Assembly: GCA_017463405.1 (NCBI GenBank)
Contig: JAFTPJ010000150.1
Span: 1-50,763 of the forward strand
Direction: 5' to 3'
Source of the DNA: Clostridia bacterium
GTDB taxonomy: Bacteria > Bacillota > Clostridia > Oscillospirales > CAG-272
DNA: 50,763 nt
Positions 16,665 to 24,350 of the stretch are shown piece by piece. How positions within the stretch are numbered: the stretch's first letter is position 1; every line of letters begins with the position of its first letter. A model generated the notes under the pieces. That model made no database searches and had not been told where the DNA came from. It saw only the letters and a program-made list of their open reading frames with translations. The translations under genes were made by a program, and so were the position numbers.

Positions 16665-17126
16665 TTACTTACTTTCCTTTGTGTCGGGGAGGACGGTCGG
16701 TTGGAATTTGTGCTCCATCAAGGAGAGCATGGTGTGGCTTTTCATCACGCCCTTTTGCTTTTTCAAATGCAAAAGCTTGTTTTCCAATGTCTCCACGTCT
16801 GTGGCGCAAATTTTGATCAGATAATCGTATTCTCCGGTGACGGCATAGCATTCCAGCACGTCGGGATCGTGATCGATATAATCCATCAGCGTCTTGACAC
16901 CGTCGCCGTATTGAATGACGATGAAAATAAACGCGACAACGGGCTTTCCGGCGCGCTTTTCATCGGTGAGGATGGTGAATTTGCGGATGACGCGGTCACT
17001 TTGCAACTTTTGAATGCGTTTGTTTACAGCGGGAACCGAGAGACCCACCGTGCACCCGATTTCGGTTGAGGTTGCATACGCATTGTGCGACAGCAACTCC
17101 AATATTTGTTTATCGATGATATCCAT
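16665..17126 (-). CDS. Lrp/AsnC-family transcriptional regulator
   Basis: A 153-residue regulator: N-terminal helix-turn-helix (MDIIDKQILELLSHNAYAT, VGLSVPAVNKRIQKL) and C-terminal RAM ligand-binding domain (about 65-145, with VTGEYDYLIKICATD). These proteins sense amino acids and control their metabolism. AGGGAGG is 8 bases before the ATG. It is the first gene of a three-gene operon with the amidohydrolase and aminotransferase, so it likely responds to the amino acid they handle and may regulate itself. Confidence 0.93.
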   Translation of the reverse strand: MDIIDKQILELLSHNAYATSTEIGCTVGLSVPAVNKRIQKLQSDRVIRKFTILTDEKRAGKPVVAFIFIVIQYGDGVKTLMDYIDHDPDVLECYAVTGEYDYLIKICATDVETLENKLLHLKKQKGVMKSHTMLSLMEHKFQPTVLPDTKESK

Positions 17127-17161
17127 GTGCTTGCCTCCCTTTGAAGATTAGGTTTGAAACA

Positions 17162-17190
17162 ATTATATCATTTTACGATTTATATTTCAA
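17162..17190 (-). promoter_or_regulatory. Promoter of the lrp-amidohydrolase-aminotransferase operon
   Basis: On the - strand, TTGAAA (17185-17190) and TATAAT (17162-17167) are 17 bases apart, about 35 bases before the lrp start codon. Confidence 0.65.
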
Positions 17191-17298
17191 CGGCAATTCA
17201 AAAAATGGAGTAAAATAAAACTGATTTCTGCTTTTTGGCTTATTTTTGCTCGACAGCGTGGGGCTTGAATGAATTTATCGAAAAATCTCAAAAAAGAC

Positions 17299-17327
17299 TT
17301 GACAAATCGCGAAAAAAGGTTTATACT
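17299..17327 (+). promoter_or_regulatory. Promoter of the T-box/trpB2 transcript
   Basis: A near-consensus promoter: TTGACA at 17299-17304 and TATACT at 17322-17327 with a 17-base spacer. Transcription would begin near 17334, right at the base of T-box stem I. Confidence 0.82.
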
Positions 17328-17333
17328 ATTAAG

Positions 17334-17600
17334 GAATAAAACCGAAGAGGAAGAGGAGTAGCAGGACAGAGTGTTCTTCAGAGAGCTGCCGGCGGTGAGA
17401 GTGTAGTGTGCGCAGTCGTGTGAATGGACTTCCGAGGGCGAACCGAAATTGCATTGTAAGAGTAGGCTTCGACGGGGTATGCCCCCCGTTATCATGGCGG
17501 CGCATATGATGGTATGCGATGAGAGGAAGCGAAAGCTTCAATGAGGGTGGCACCGCGAATTCGTTCGTCCCGATTATCAGTGTGATAATGGGGCGTTTTT
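17334..17600 (+). promoter_or_regulatory. Tryptophan T-box riboswitch
   Basis: A tRNA-sensing leader. The conserved T-box sequence AGGGTGGCACCGCG lies at 17544-17557, and the competing terminator hairpin at 17566-17595 ends in a T-run (17596-17600). Stem I occupies about 17340-17450 with AGTAG near its base. The specifier codon is most likely TGG (Trp) at 17425-17427 in TGAATGGAC, which agrees with the downstream tryptophan synthase gene. Uncharged tRNA-Trp would favour the antiterminator and switch the gene on. The specifier assignment is by position and sequence, not by folding software. Confidence 0.92.
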
Positions 17601-17642
17601 GTTTTGTAATTACGATTTTTATATATTTGAAGGGGGTATGGA

Positions 17643-19013
17643 ATGATGAACAAAGAAATTCCTTACAAAATTTATCTGGAAGAGAGCGAAATGCCGCGCG
17701 ATTGGTATAACGTCCGCGCGGATATGACAAAAAAGCCCGCTCCGCTGCTCGATCCCACAACGGGCAAGCCGATCACCGCGGAGGCTTTGGGCAAGGTGTT
17801 CTGTGAGGAGCTGGTCAAGCAGGAGCTGGATGATAACAATCGCTATATTCCAATCCCACAGGAGATTATCGATTTCTATAAGATGTACCGTCCCGCGCCG
17901 CTGGTGCGCGCTTACTGTCTGGAGAAAAAGCTCGGCACGCCCGCGCATATCTACTATAAGTTTGAGGGTAACAACACCAGTGGAAGCCACAAGCTCAACT
18001 CCGCAATTGCGCAGGCGTACTATGCCAAGCAGCAGGGACTCAAGGGTGTGACCACCGAGACCGGTGCGGGTCAGTGGGGAACCGCGCTTTCCATGGCGTG
18101 CTCCTATTTTGATCTGGATTGCAAGGTGTTCATGGTCAAATGCTCCTACGAGCAAAAGCCCTTCCGCCGAGAGGTCATGCGTACCTACGGCGCGGACGTG
18201 ACGCCTTCGCCCTCCACCACAACGGCGGTTGGACGTCAGATTCTTGCCGAGTTCCCGGGAACGTCGGGAAGTCTTGGCTGTGCGATCTCCGAGGCGGTTG
18301 AGGCGGCGACCTCGCGTGAAGGATACCGCTACGTGCTGGGAAGTGTGCTCTCTCAGGTTATGCTGCATCAGTCCGTGATCGGTATGGAGACCAAGGCGGC
18401 GCTGGACAAGTACGGTGTCAAGGCAGACATCGTCATCGGCTGTGCCGGCGGCGGATCCAACCTTGGCGGCTTGATCGCACCGTTCATGGGCGAGAAGCTG
18501 CGCGGCGAGGCGGATTATCACTTCATCGCGGTCGAGCCTGCAAGCTGCCCGTCTTTGACGCGCGGAAAGTACGTTTACGATTACTGCGACACGGGTCGCG
18601 TTTGTCCCTTGGCGAAGATGTACACGCTGGGCAGTGCGTTCATTCCTGCGGCAACGCACGCGGGTGGCTTGCGCTATCACGGCATGAGCTCGACGCTCTC
18701 CGAGCTGTACGATCAGGGGCTGATGGAGGCGCGCAGCGTCAAGCAGACCGAGGTCTTTGCGGCGGCGGAATATTTCGCACGCATCGAGGGTATTTTGCCC
18801 GCACCCGAAAGCTCGCACGCGATCAAGGTTGCGATCGACGAGGCGATCAAGTGCCGCGAGACAGGGGAGTCGAAGAACATCGTGTTCGGTCTGACCGGTA
18901 CGGGTTACTTCGATATGATGTCGTATGAGAAATTCCACGACGGCAGAATGACCGATTACGAGCCGACCGACGAGGAGCTGGCGAAGGGCCTTTCCAAGCT
19001 GCCGAAGGTTTGA
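17643..19013 (+). CDS. Tryptophan synthase beta-like protein TrpB2
   Basis: A 456-residue PLP enzyme of the TrpB2 branch (longer than TrpB1, with an N-terminal extension beginning around the DWYNVRADM segment). The PLP lysine is Lys117 in SGSHKLN, ETGAGQWG is the catalytic loop and CAGGGSNLGG binds the cofactor phosphate. It would make tryptophan from indole and serine. No trpA or other trp genes are in the window, which fits indole scavenging rather than full synthesis. AGGGGGT precedes the ATG. Control is through the Trp T-box upstream. TrpB2 enzymes may prefer other partners, so the physiological substrate is inferred. Confidence 0.93.
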   Translation: MMNKEIPYKIYLEESEMPRDWYNVRADMTKKPAPLLDPTTGKPITAEALGKVFCEELVKQELDDNNRYIPIPQEIIDFYKMYRPAPLVRAYCLEKKLGTPAHIYYKFEGNNTSGSHKLNSAIAQAYYAKQQGLKGVTTETGAGQWGTALSMACSYFDLDCKVFMVKCSYEQKPFRREVMRTYGADVTPSPSTTTAVGRQILAEFPGTSGSLGCAISEAVEAATSREGYRYVLGSVLSQVMLHQSVIGMETKAALDKYGVKADIVIGCAGGGSNLGGLIAPFMGEKLRGEADYHFIAVEPASCPSLTRGKYVYDYCDTGRVCPLAKMYTLGSAFIPAATHAGGLRYHGMSSTLSELYDQGLMEARSVKQTEVFAAAEYFARIEGILPAPESSHAIKVAIDEAIKCRETGESKNIVFGLTGTGYFDMMSYEKFHDGRMTDYEPTDEELAKGLSKLPKV

Positions 19014-19030
19014 TTGGATGATGGATAATT

Positions 19031-19173
19031 ATGGGAAGAGGGGGACTTCTTAAGGAGAAGTCCCCCTCTCCCCATACCCCTCACCCTTCAAGACCTTTCA
19101 AAAAGGACACGCCCGACGGATGGACATCTGAACAATGTCCACCCGTCGGGCATGTGCGCTTCACGGAAGCGCA
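19031..19173. repeat. Cluster of three strong hairpins between convergent genes
   Basis: Three inverted repeats lie in 143 bases. (1) Two 20-base arms at 19031-19050 and 19056-19075, one mismatch. (2) Two 17-base arms at 19111-19127 and 19135-19151, starting GCCCGACGG and ending CCGTCGGGC, one mismatch. (3) TGCGCTTC (19155-19162) with GAAGCGCA (19166-19173), followed by TTTT. In the first two the mismatch becomes a G-U pair in the - strand RNA. The region lies between convergent trpB2 and the phosphoesterase gene, so at least one hairpin probably works as a terminator; the number and strength are unusual. Confidence 0.65.
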
Positions 19174-19187
19174 TTTTGTGAGTGGTG

Positions 19188-20960
19188 TTATAAGCCGTAA
19201 TAGCTTGCCAATTGATTGATATCCTCTTGTGTAAGGGCTGCGTCGAAGACCATGAATTCATCCAAGGAAGCAAACAGGCGAATACTGTCGTTTCCTGCGC
19301 CGTCATTGGCGACGTTCATATGTCCGAACGCATCCAGTGATGCATTTTGGAGGGCTTCGGGGATTTTTGTAACGGAAAATTCACCGAAGTCAATCGAAGT
19401 ACGCACCTCATTTGCCTCGCGATCCACTACGATGACGATATGCATCCATCCTTCTTCATAATCGGACGGAAGCGGTGTTACGGCGTCGAGCTTGGTGGTG
19501 CCGTCACAGAAGCTGAAACGGATATCGTGGCTGGTTCTGATCGCCATGGCGTATCCGATATTATCCGAGGATTCCCAGTCCTTATTGGAAAAAATCGCGG
19601 GATCTGCGATGACTCCGCCGAGCTTGATCCAGAAAGCTACGCTGAAGCTGTCGGTGCCGGGCTTGTGATCTTCGACCGTGACGTAGCCCTCTCCGTTGAT
19701 GACAGCAGCCTGTCCGAAGTAGCCGTCCTCATAAGAGATTGTTTCGTGCTGTGTCGTTTGTGCGTTTCCACTGATATCGTCTGTCGAATTGTCGAAGGGA
19801 AGATATACGTACAAGGGCTTATCGATAAAGTCGGTGATATAGCTTCCGCTATCCGGAGTCGGAGTAGGGGTAGATGCTTGTGTTCGGTGAGGTGTGATTT
19901 CTCCGTAAACGGGACGCTCCGCGGCGGTAACACCTTCAAACAGTCCAGACGGAACGCGCGCGGTCCAGGTTTCGGGGCACTCCAAGCCAAGTGCGTACAG
20001 CACGATAGCGGCGGTATCGCGGATCTCCATTTCACCGATTGTGCCGGGGACTACCGTTTTTCCGCAAGCCGCGAACATGATATACTTTTCTTCGTCAGTC
20101 ATGCCGCCGTGATCGGTTCCGATGCCACCGTGATCGGCAGTGACGATAAATAGTGTGTCCTCCAGAAATCCGCGCTCGGCATATGCGTCGTAAATTTTTC
20201 CGATGTATTCGTCGGTGCGGTTGATGCGCTTGAGATGCTGTGCGCCGCCGTAGCCGCTTTCGTGTCCGACGGCGTCAACCATGTTGTACTGTACGAACAG
20301 GAGAGTAGGATCGTTTTGCATGATGAAATTGCATGCCTGTGTAGTTGTGTCTATATCCGACAGTCCACTAACCTTATGAACGTCGATTGCATTTTCGATA
20401 ATGGAGTTGTTGATCGGTGCCCATCCGCTGAAGGATGCCAACGTTGCGTTCTGATCCGCCTTGCGAATGACGCGGAATATGCTGGGATATTTTGAAGCGC
20501 CGGAATAGGGCGTTGTTGTAGCATTGGTCACCCGATGCTTGACGGGTGTTACGCCGTGCAAGAGCGAGCCCCAGCACTGTGCGCTGATCGAGGGATTTGC
20601 GGTCAAAGCCTCATAGGTTACCGCTCCGTTTGTGAAGATTTCATCAAGCCGTGGTGTATCCGCGTCCTTGAAAAATGCGCCGCCGCCGTCTACGCCGATG
20701 ATGACGACACGCTGATAAGGTCCGTTGAGCGGGGAGGGGAGATCCTCCGGATCATCGATCGAGCTGGTGTTGCTTTCTGTGGGACTTGCCTCGGTGGTGT
20801 TGTTACTTGAATCGGATTCCGTGGTGCTGTCTTCCGTGGACGAATCGGTGGACTCTGTCGGGTTCTCCGATTGATTTTCGGGAGAGCAGGCGGTGAAAAA
20901 GAGAATGCTTAACATTCCGAATATTAAAAAATAAGATAAGAATTTGATTCCTTTTTTCAT
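19188..20960 (-). CDS. Lipoprotein phosphoesterase (alkaline phosphatase superfamily) with LamG-like domain
   Basis: A 590-residue surface lipoprotein. The signal peptide ends in a lipobox with Cys25 (FFTAC). A Ser/Thr/Glu-rich linker (about 27-75) precedes an alkaline-phosphatase-superfamily domain of the nucleotide pyrophosphatase/type I phosphodiesterase kind (about 90-350): VVIIGVDGGG, TADHGGIGTDHGG. A second low-complexity linker rich in Thr and Pro (about 365-380) leads to a concanavalin/LamG-like domain (about 390-585) with SFSVAFWIKLGG. The usual nucleophile is expected near the SISAQCWGSLLHG segment. It may clip phosphoester groups from host or bacterial surface molecules, held to carbohydrate by the lectin-like domain. 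GAAAGGATA precedes the ATG at 20960. Confidence 0.85.
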   Translation of the reverse strand: MKKGIKFLSYFLIFGMLSILFFTACSPENQSENPTESTDSSTEDSTTESDSSNNTTEASPTESNTSSIDDPEDLPSPLNGPYQRVVIIGVDGGGAFFKDADTPRLDEIFTNGAVTYEALTANPSISAQCWGSLLHGVTPVKHRVTNATTTPYSGASKYPSIFRVIRKADQNATLASFSGWAPINNSIIENAIDVHKVSGLSDIDTTTQACNFIMQNDPTLLFVQYNMVDAVGHESGYGGAQHLKRINRTDEYIGKIYDAYAERGFLEDTLFIVTADHGGIGTDHGGMTDEEKYIMFAACGKTVVPGTIGEMEIRDTAAIVLYALGLECPETWTARVPSGLFEGVTAAERPVYGEITPHRTQASTPTPTPDSGSYITDFIDKPLYVYLPFDNSTDDISGNAQTTQHETISYEDGYFGQAAVINGEGYVTVEDHKPGTDSFSVAFWIKLGGVIADPAIFSNKDWESSDNIGYAMAIRTSHDIRFSFCDGTTKLDAVTPLPSDYEEGWMHIVIVVDREANEVRTSIDFGEFSVTKIPEALQNASLDAFGHMNVANDGAGNDSIRLFASLDEFMVFDAALTQEDINQLASYYGL

Positions 20961-20995
20961 TTGCGTATCCTTTCTGCTATTGTAATGATATTCCA

Positions 20996-21024
20996 ATTAT
21001 AGCATAGCACTGTTTTTTTGTCAA
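20996..21024 (-). promoter_or_regulatory. Promoter of the phosphoesterase lipoprotein gene
   Basis: On the - strand, TTGACA (21019-21024) and TATAAT (20996-21001), both perfect, with a 17-base spacer. Confidence 0.85.
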
Positions 21025-21040
21025 CCCGTTTTCAAATTAT

Positions 21041-21078
21041 AAAACGCCCAAACGAATTTGACTTCGTTTGAGCGTTAA
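21041..21078 (-). terminator. Terminator of spoIIIAH
   Basis: On the - strand, AACGCTCAAACGA pairs with TCGTTTGGGCGTT and is followed by TTT; the hairpin lies just after the spoIIIAH stop codon and before the next - strand promoter. Confidence 0.8.
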
Positions 21079-21081
21079 ATT

Positions 21082-21687
21082 TTACTTTTTGATGATGGTA
21101 ACACCCGTGGGCGCGATGCCTGCCTGTTCGTAAACGATGGCATTGATTTGCGCGATCTGTGCGACCTGAAGATCATCCGCGCTGACCACGATGCTTGCGG
21201 TGTCGCCGTTGAGGACTGCCACGCACTGTTCAAAGCCCTTTGCGGTGATCAGGGACTCGATGTTCGCCTCCAGCTGAATTTCCTCCGCGATTGCCGCGAT
21301 GCTTGCAAGCGCCTCGGTCTTCATCGCCTCGGTGGAATCCACGTTGTCAACGACCGCCTGCAATACCTCCAGCGCCTCGTCTCTCGCTCTCTGGCGGCTG
21401 ACCTGCGTTGCGGAGAAGTAGGTGCTGTTGCTGTCGAGGTCGGCGTTGTCATTGCTCTGATCGTTGTTCAGATTATCGGAGATGTTGCCGCTGGGTTGAT
21501 CGTAGCCGTCGTAGCCGCCCGTGTTATCGGTTCCCGAAAAGAGGATAAAGTTGAGCCAGACGGCGGCACCGATCAGAATCACGGCACAGGCGATAATGGC
21601 GTTTCGTTTTCCGATCTTTTCAAGGATCGCGACAAATTTGTTTGTGGGCTGCTTTACTTCTGTCAATTCGGTAGATTGCTTTTTCAT
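21082..21687 (-). CDS. spoIIIAH: Stage III sporulation protein AH-like
   Basis: A 201-residue membrane protein: short cytoplasmic N-terminus, one transmembrane helix at about 31-51, an Asn/Asp/Gly-rich linker (about 53-88) and a C-terminal ring-forming domain (about 88-198) with YFSATQVSRQRARDEALEVL and CVAVLNGDTASIVV. In sporulation the mother-cell SpoIIIAH pairs with forespore SpoIIQ to form the feeding-tube channel. The gene stands alone; spoIIIAA-AG are not next to it in this window. GGAGGAG precedes the ATG. The family is diverse but the domain match is clear. Confidence 0.88.
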   Translation of the reverse strand: MKKQSTELTEVKQPTNKFVAILEKIGKRNAIIACAVILIGAAVWLNFILFSGTDNTGGYDGYDQPSGNISDNLNNDQSNDNADLDSNSTYFSATQVSRQRARDEALEVLQAVVDNVDSTEAMKTEALASIAAIAEEIQLEANIESLITAKGFEQCVAVLNGDTASIVVSADDLQVAQIAQINAIVYEQAGIAPTGVTIIKK

Positions 21688-21779
21688 GAGTATGCTCCTC
21701 CTGTTTTTCTGTGCTACAACTTATGCCGCAGAATGACAGGATATGCAAGCCAAGTGTAATTTGCCAAAAATATTTTTGA

Positions 21780-22106
21780 TCAATATTCGGTTCGGCGGAT
21801 GATTTCCTCCTGCAGGGCGGGGGAGAGCCGCACGAAGTAGTCGCTGTAGCCGCCGATGCGAACCAGCAGATCCTTGTGTGAATCGGGGTCGGTGCGCGCC
21901 TCGCACAGCGTATCCCGATCGACGACGTTGACCTGCAATTCAATCCCACCGCGGCGGATGAAGGCGCGCAAAAGACCGATGAGGATGTCGTCCTTGCCTC
22001 TTTTTAAGAAATCGGAAGCAAATTTGATGTTGACCACCATTCCGCCGAGGAATGCGTGCTCATCCCATGAGGTCATGGAGTTGATCATTGCCTCGGCATG
22101 GGAGTC
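21780..22106 (-). pseudogene. C-terminal fragment of a glycyl-radical enzyme (PFL-like)
   Basis: About 109 codons survive, from DSHAEAMINSM through DEHAFLGGMVVNIKF and the glycyl-radical loop RIGGYSDYFVRL to the stop at 21780-21782. Full-length family members have about 750-850 residues, so the N-terminal 85% is missing. Similarity ends sharply near 22106, where an AraC tail begins on the opposite strand. It is different from the intact pfl at 46897-49128 (VSGYAVNF there). It cannot be active alone, although a small radical-domain protein such as YfiD is a conceivable alternative; the lost N-terminus and lack of a start argue against that. Confidence 0.85.
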
Positions 22107-22283
22107 CACGAATATCTGACACGCTATCGCACGGTGCAGGCGTCCTATCTTTTGAAGCAGCATAGCGTTACCGAGGTGAGTTATCTGTGCGGCTTTTGCG
22201 ACAGCTCGCATTTTATCGCCGTGTTCAAGGGCTATTACGGGATCACGCCGGCGGAATATCAAAAAACGCTTTTTGACAAATAG
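22107..22283 (+). pseudogene. C-terminal fragment of an AraC-family regulator
   Basis: Only the second helix-turn-helix remains: EYLTRYRTVQASYLL, VTEVSYLCGFCDSSHF and FKGYYGITPAEYQK. There is no sensor domain and no convincing start. It begins exactly where the opposite-strand glycyl-radical fragment ends, which indicates that a deletion joined the tails of two formerly divergent genes. Confidence 0.82.
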
Positions 22284-22327
22284 AAAGCAGGGGAGACAAA
22301 TGGGAATGCATTTGTTCTCCCCGCTTT
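22284..22327. terminator. Terminator hairpin between the AraC fragment and the XRE gene
   Basis: AAAGCAGGGGAGACAAATG (22284-22302) pairs with CATTTGTTCTCCCCGCTTT (22309-22327) with small bulges. It lies between convergent reading frames and could serve the XRE gene on the - strand. Confidence 0.7.
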
Positions 22328-22341
22328 GCATAATCAAGCGT

Positions 22342-22587
22342 TTAATTCAGCAACTGTTCAATTGTAACGTTCAATGCCATGCAAAGAATTTTCAATTCAA
22401 TATCGGTTACAAACCGTTGACCGCTTTCAATGCGTTGAATTGCATTTTTATCAACGTCCATTCCCAAAAGCTGTAGTTGCTCGGCAAGTGCGCGTTGCGA
22501 CATTTTGGGAATCATAGCTTTTCGTAGGGCATATATGTTTTTTCCACAAATATTGTTTTTTCCGTCTTTCGTTTTTAGTTTAAACAT
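22342..22587 (-). CDS. XRE-family (Cro/CI-like) transcriptional regulator
   Basis: An 81-residue protein consisting of little more than one helix-turn-helix domain: GKNIYALRKAMIPKMSQRALAEQL, DVDKNAIQRIESGQRFV and LKILCMALNVTIEQLL. The ATG at 22587 has AAGGGGA 6-7 bases upstream. It is divergent from a CxxC-repeat lipoprotein gene across a region holding a palindrome and an extra copy of the half-site (22603-22674), so it very likely controls that gene and itself. Composition is more AT-rich than the surrounding genes. Confidence 0.88.
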   Translation of the reverse strand: MFKLKTKDGKNNICGKNIYALRKAMIPKMSQRALAEQLQLLGMDVDKNAIQRIESGQRFVTDIELKILCMALNVTIEQLLN

Positions 22588-22602
22588 AGAAAATCCCCTT
22601 TT

Positions 22603-22674
22603 TGACATTCAGTGCTTGATTTTTTATTTATTATATGTTATAATGGCACTGTAAATGACATTCACTAAATGTCA
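22603..22674. promoter_or_regulatory. Operator sites with TGACATTCA half-sites between xre and lipoprotein gene
   Basis: TGACATTCACTAAATGTCA (22656-22674) is a 7-bp perfect inverted repeat around 5 bases. A second copy of TGACATTCA lies at 22603-22611. The two copies bracket the + strand promoter: one just before the -35, one at the likely start site. This is the layout of a repressor operator; the divergent XRE protein is the natural candidate. Confidence 0.7.
22616..22644 (+). promoter_or_regulatory. Promoter of the CxxC-repeat lipoprotein gene
   Basis: TTGATT at 22616-22621 and TATAAT at 22639-22644 with a 17-base spacer, flanked on both sides by the TGACATTCA operator motif. Confidence 0.75.
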
Positions 22675-22706
22675 AATCAACAAAAAGAAAGGGAGAACAA
22701 AGAAAA

Positions 22707-24287
22707 ATGAAAAAAAAGTGGAGATGGTTTTTGGGAAGCGTTTTGATATTTGTTTGCGCAATGATGCTTTTCTCATGTAGCGAAGAAGAACATGTGTGCA
22801 CGCCAAATGAATCTTGGGTTACTGTCACGTCTGCGAGCTGCAGTAGCACCGGAATGAGAGTGAGACGCTGTATCAAATGCAGGATTGTGATGGAAGAGGA
22901 GATTATTCCCGAAACGGAACATACTCCCGGCGAGTGGATGATGATTTCGGATTCCGATTGTACGCAGGAGGGATTGATGGAGGCTCACTGCCAAAATTGT
23001 AATGCGATTGTTGCAAGTGAAGTTGTTCCGAAGAAAGCACATCAGCTGAGCGATTGGCAGATCAAAACCGAAGCAACTTGTGTAGAAGAGGGGATTCTAT
23101 ATCAGGAATGCTTGACTTGCCATGAATATACAGAGGAAAAAAACTATCTTGGTGAACATCATGTAATTACAGTTCCTGCGCTTCAAGCAACTTGCTTGGA
23201 GGACGGATATACCGCAATGAAATATTGTGATGTTTGTTCAATTGTACTTGCAGAACAAAAGCCGGTTGAAGCAAAAGGACACAGTTGGGTGATCGATAAG
23301 GCTGTTTTGTCTACCTGTGCGGCATACGGATATACAGAGGGTGAGCACTGCTCGTCGTGCGCGTTTGTTAAGGTGGCACAAGTCAAGCTCGATAAAGAAG
23401 AGCACGTGGTTGTAGCGGATGCTGCCGTAGAGCCGACCTGTGATACTGTGGGATATACGGAAGGAAGTCATTGTAAAATTTGCAACGAAGCGATAATTAA
23501 ACAGAAAACTGTTTCTGCTCTCGGACATGATTACAGTAAGCTGACGAATACCTGCTCTAAATGCTCGGGAAAGGAATATCCTGAGTATTGGTCGTTGGAG
23601 GAATTGGTAAATGCTTCGGATAGCGATGAAAATAAAGGGGCTGTGATATATTTTGATTATTTAGCACTTAACCCATCTTTAAGCTATACAATAACTATAG
23701 AGAAAGATTGCCCCTATATTCGTTTGGTCGGTAACATTAATTCAACCTATAATAATGTTCGGTTTGTAACTGAAGAACGTACCACCGATCTGAAAATTGA
23801 TTTGGTAAATATGAATTTAATACCTTCTATCCAAAATGATCATTTGTTTAAGATCAATTCTACTGCAACAGTACATTTTGGATTTTACGGAGATTATTGC
23901 TTCATAGAAGGAATGAACGGCAGTAAAGGTGATAACAGGACTTTGGGTACAGCAGGAAATGGTAGTGCCGGAAAGTCAGCAATCGATGCGGAAAAGGCAA
24001 CTGTTAAAATAACGATTGGCACAGAACATACCTATATTGTCGGTGGCGACGGCGGTAACGGTGGAAAAGGAAGCATGGGCGCCAGCGGCGGAAACGGTGG
24101 AAATGGCGGTGTGGCAATTTATGCAAATAAAATAGAAGTTTGTTTTGAGGAAGGTTATTCTGCATCTAACTTAACAATATTGGGTGGTGAAGGAGGAGAA
24201 AAAGGAAAAGCTTCAGTATGGCCGGGTGATGACGGCAAAAAAGGAAGCTCTGCCGAACCCACAAACGTCCCGATTATATACGAATAA
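22707..24287 (+). CDS. Lipoprotein with six CxxC modules and a Gly-rich tail
   Basis: A 526-residue surface lipoprotein (lipobox Cys24 in LFSC). From about residue 30 to 275 there are six tandem modules of about 41 residues, each with the pattern W/V...A-x-C...G-Y/I...C-x-x-C...H, then a short seventh CSKC. Each module could bind a zinc ion or carry a disulfide. A beta-rich region follows (about 290-420). The C-terminus is rich in Gly (GGDGGNGGKGSMGASGG), like a beta-roll or collagen-like stalk. One such module also occurs in the BspA-like lipoprotein at 40812. The low GC suggests acquisition by transfer. It is probably repressed by the divergent XRE protein. Function unknown. Confidence 0.85.
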   Translation: MKKKWRWFLGSVLIFVCAMMLFSCSEEEHVCTPNESWVTVTSASCSSTGMRVRRCIKCRIVMEEEIIPETEHTPGEWMMISDSDCTQEGLMEAHCQNCNAIVASEVVPKKAHQLSDWQIKTEATCVEEGILYQECLTCHEYTEEKNYLGEHHVITVPALQATCLEDGYTAMKYCDVCSIVLAEQKPVEAKGHSWVIDKAVLSTCAAYGYTEGEHCSSCAFVKVAQVKLDKEEHVVVADAAVEPTCDTVGYTEGSHCKICNEAIIKQKTVSALGHDYSKLTNTCSKCSGKEYPEYWSLEELVNASDSDENKGAVIYFDYLALNPSLSYTITIEKDCPYIRLVGNINSTYNNVRFVTEERTTDLKIDLVNMNLIPSIQNDHLFKINSTATVHFGFYGDYCFIEGMNGSKGDNRTLGTAGNGSAGKSAIDAEKATVKITIGTEHTYIVGGDGGNGGKGSMGASGGNGGNGGVAIYANKIEVCFEEGYSASNLTILGGEGGEKGKASVWPGDDGKKGSSAEPTNVPIIYE

Positions 24288-24304
24288 ATCAATTGCATAT
24301 AAAA

Positions 24305-24339
24305 AGAGATCAGTCCAATCAAGGGGCTGATCTCTGTTT
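24305..24339. terminator. Bidirectional terminator between lipoprotein and ribulokinase genes
   Basis: AGAGATCAG (24305-24313) pairs with CTGATCTCT (24327-24335), with A-rich sequence on the left and GTTTAT on the right. It lies between convergent genes. Confidence 0.78.
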
Positions 24340-24350
24340 ATAGTCAAAAT

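Noticed and set aside
21780-22337. A complete 185-residue minus-strand protein
   Set aside because: Only the C-terminal part is glycyl-radical enzyme; the first 75 residues are the antisense of the AraC fragment and terminator and have no coding signature.
22707-24287. Multiheme cytochrome c
   Set aside because: The repeated CxxC motifs are not followed by His, so they are not heme-binding CxxCH sites.
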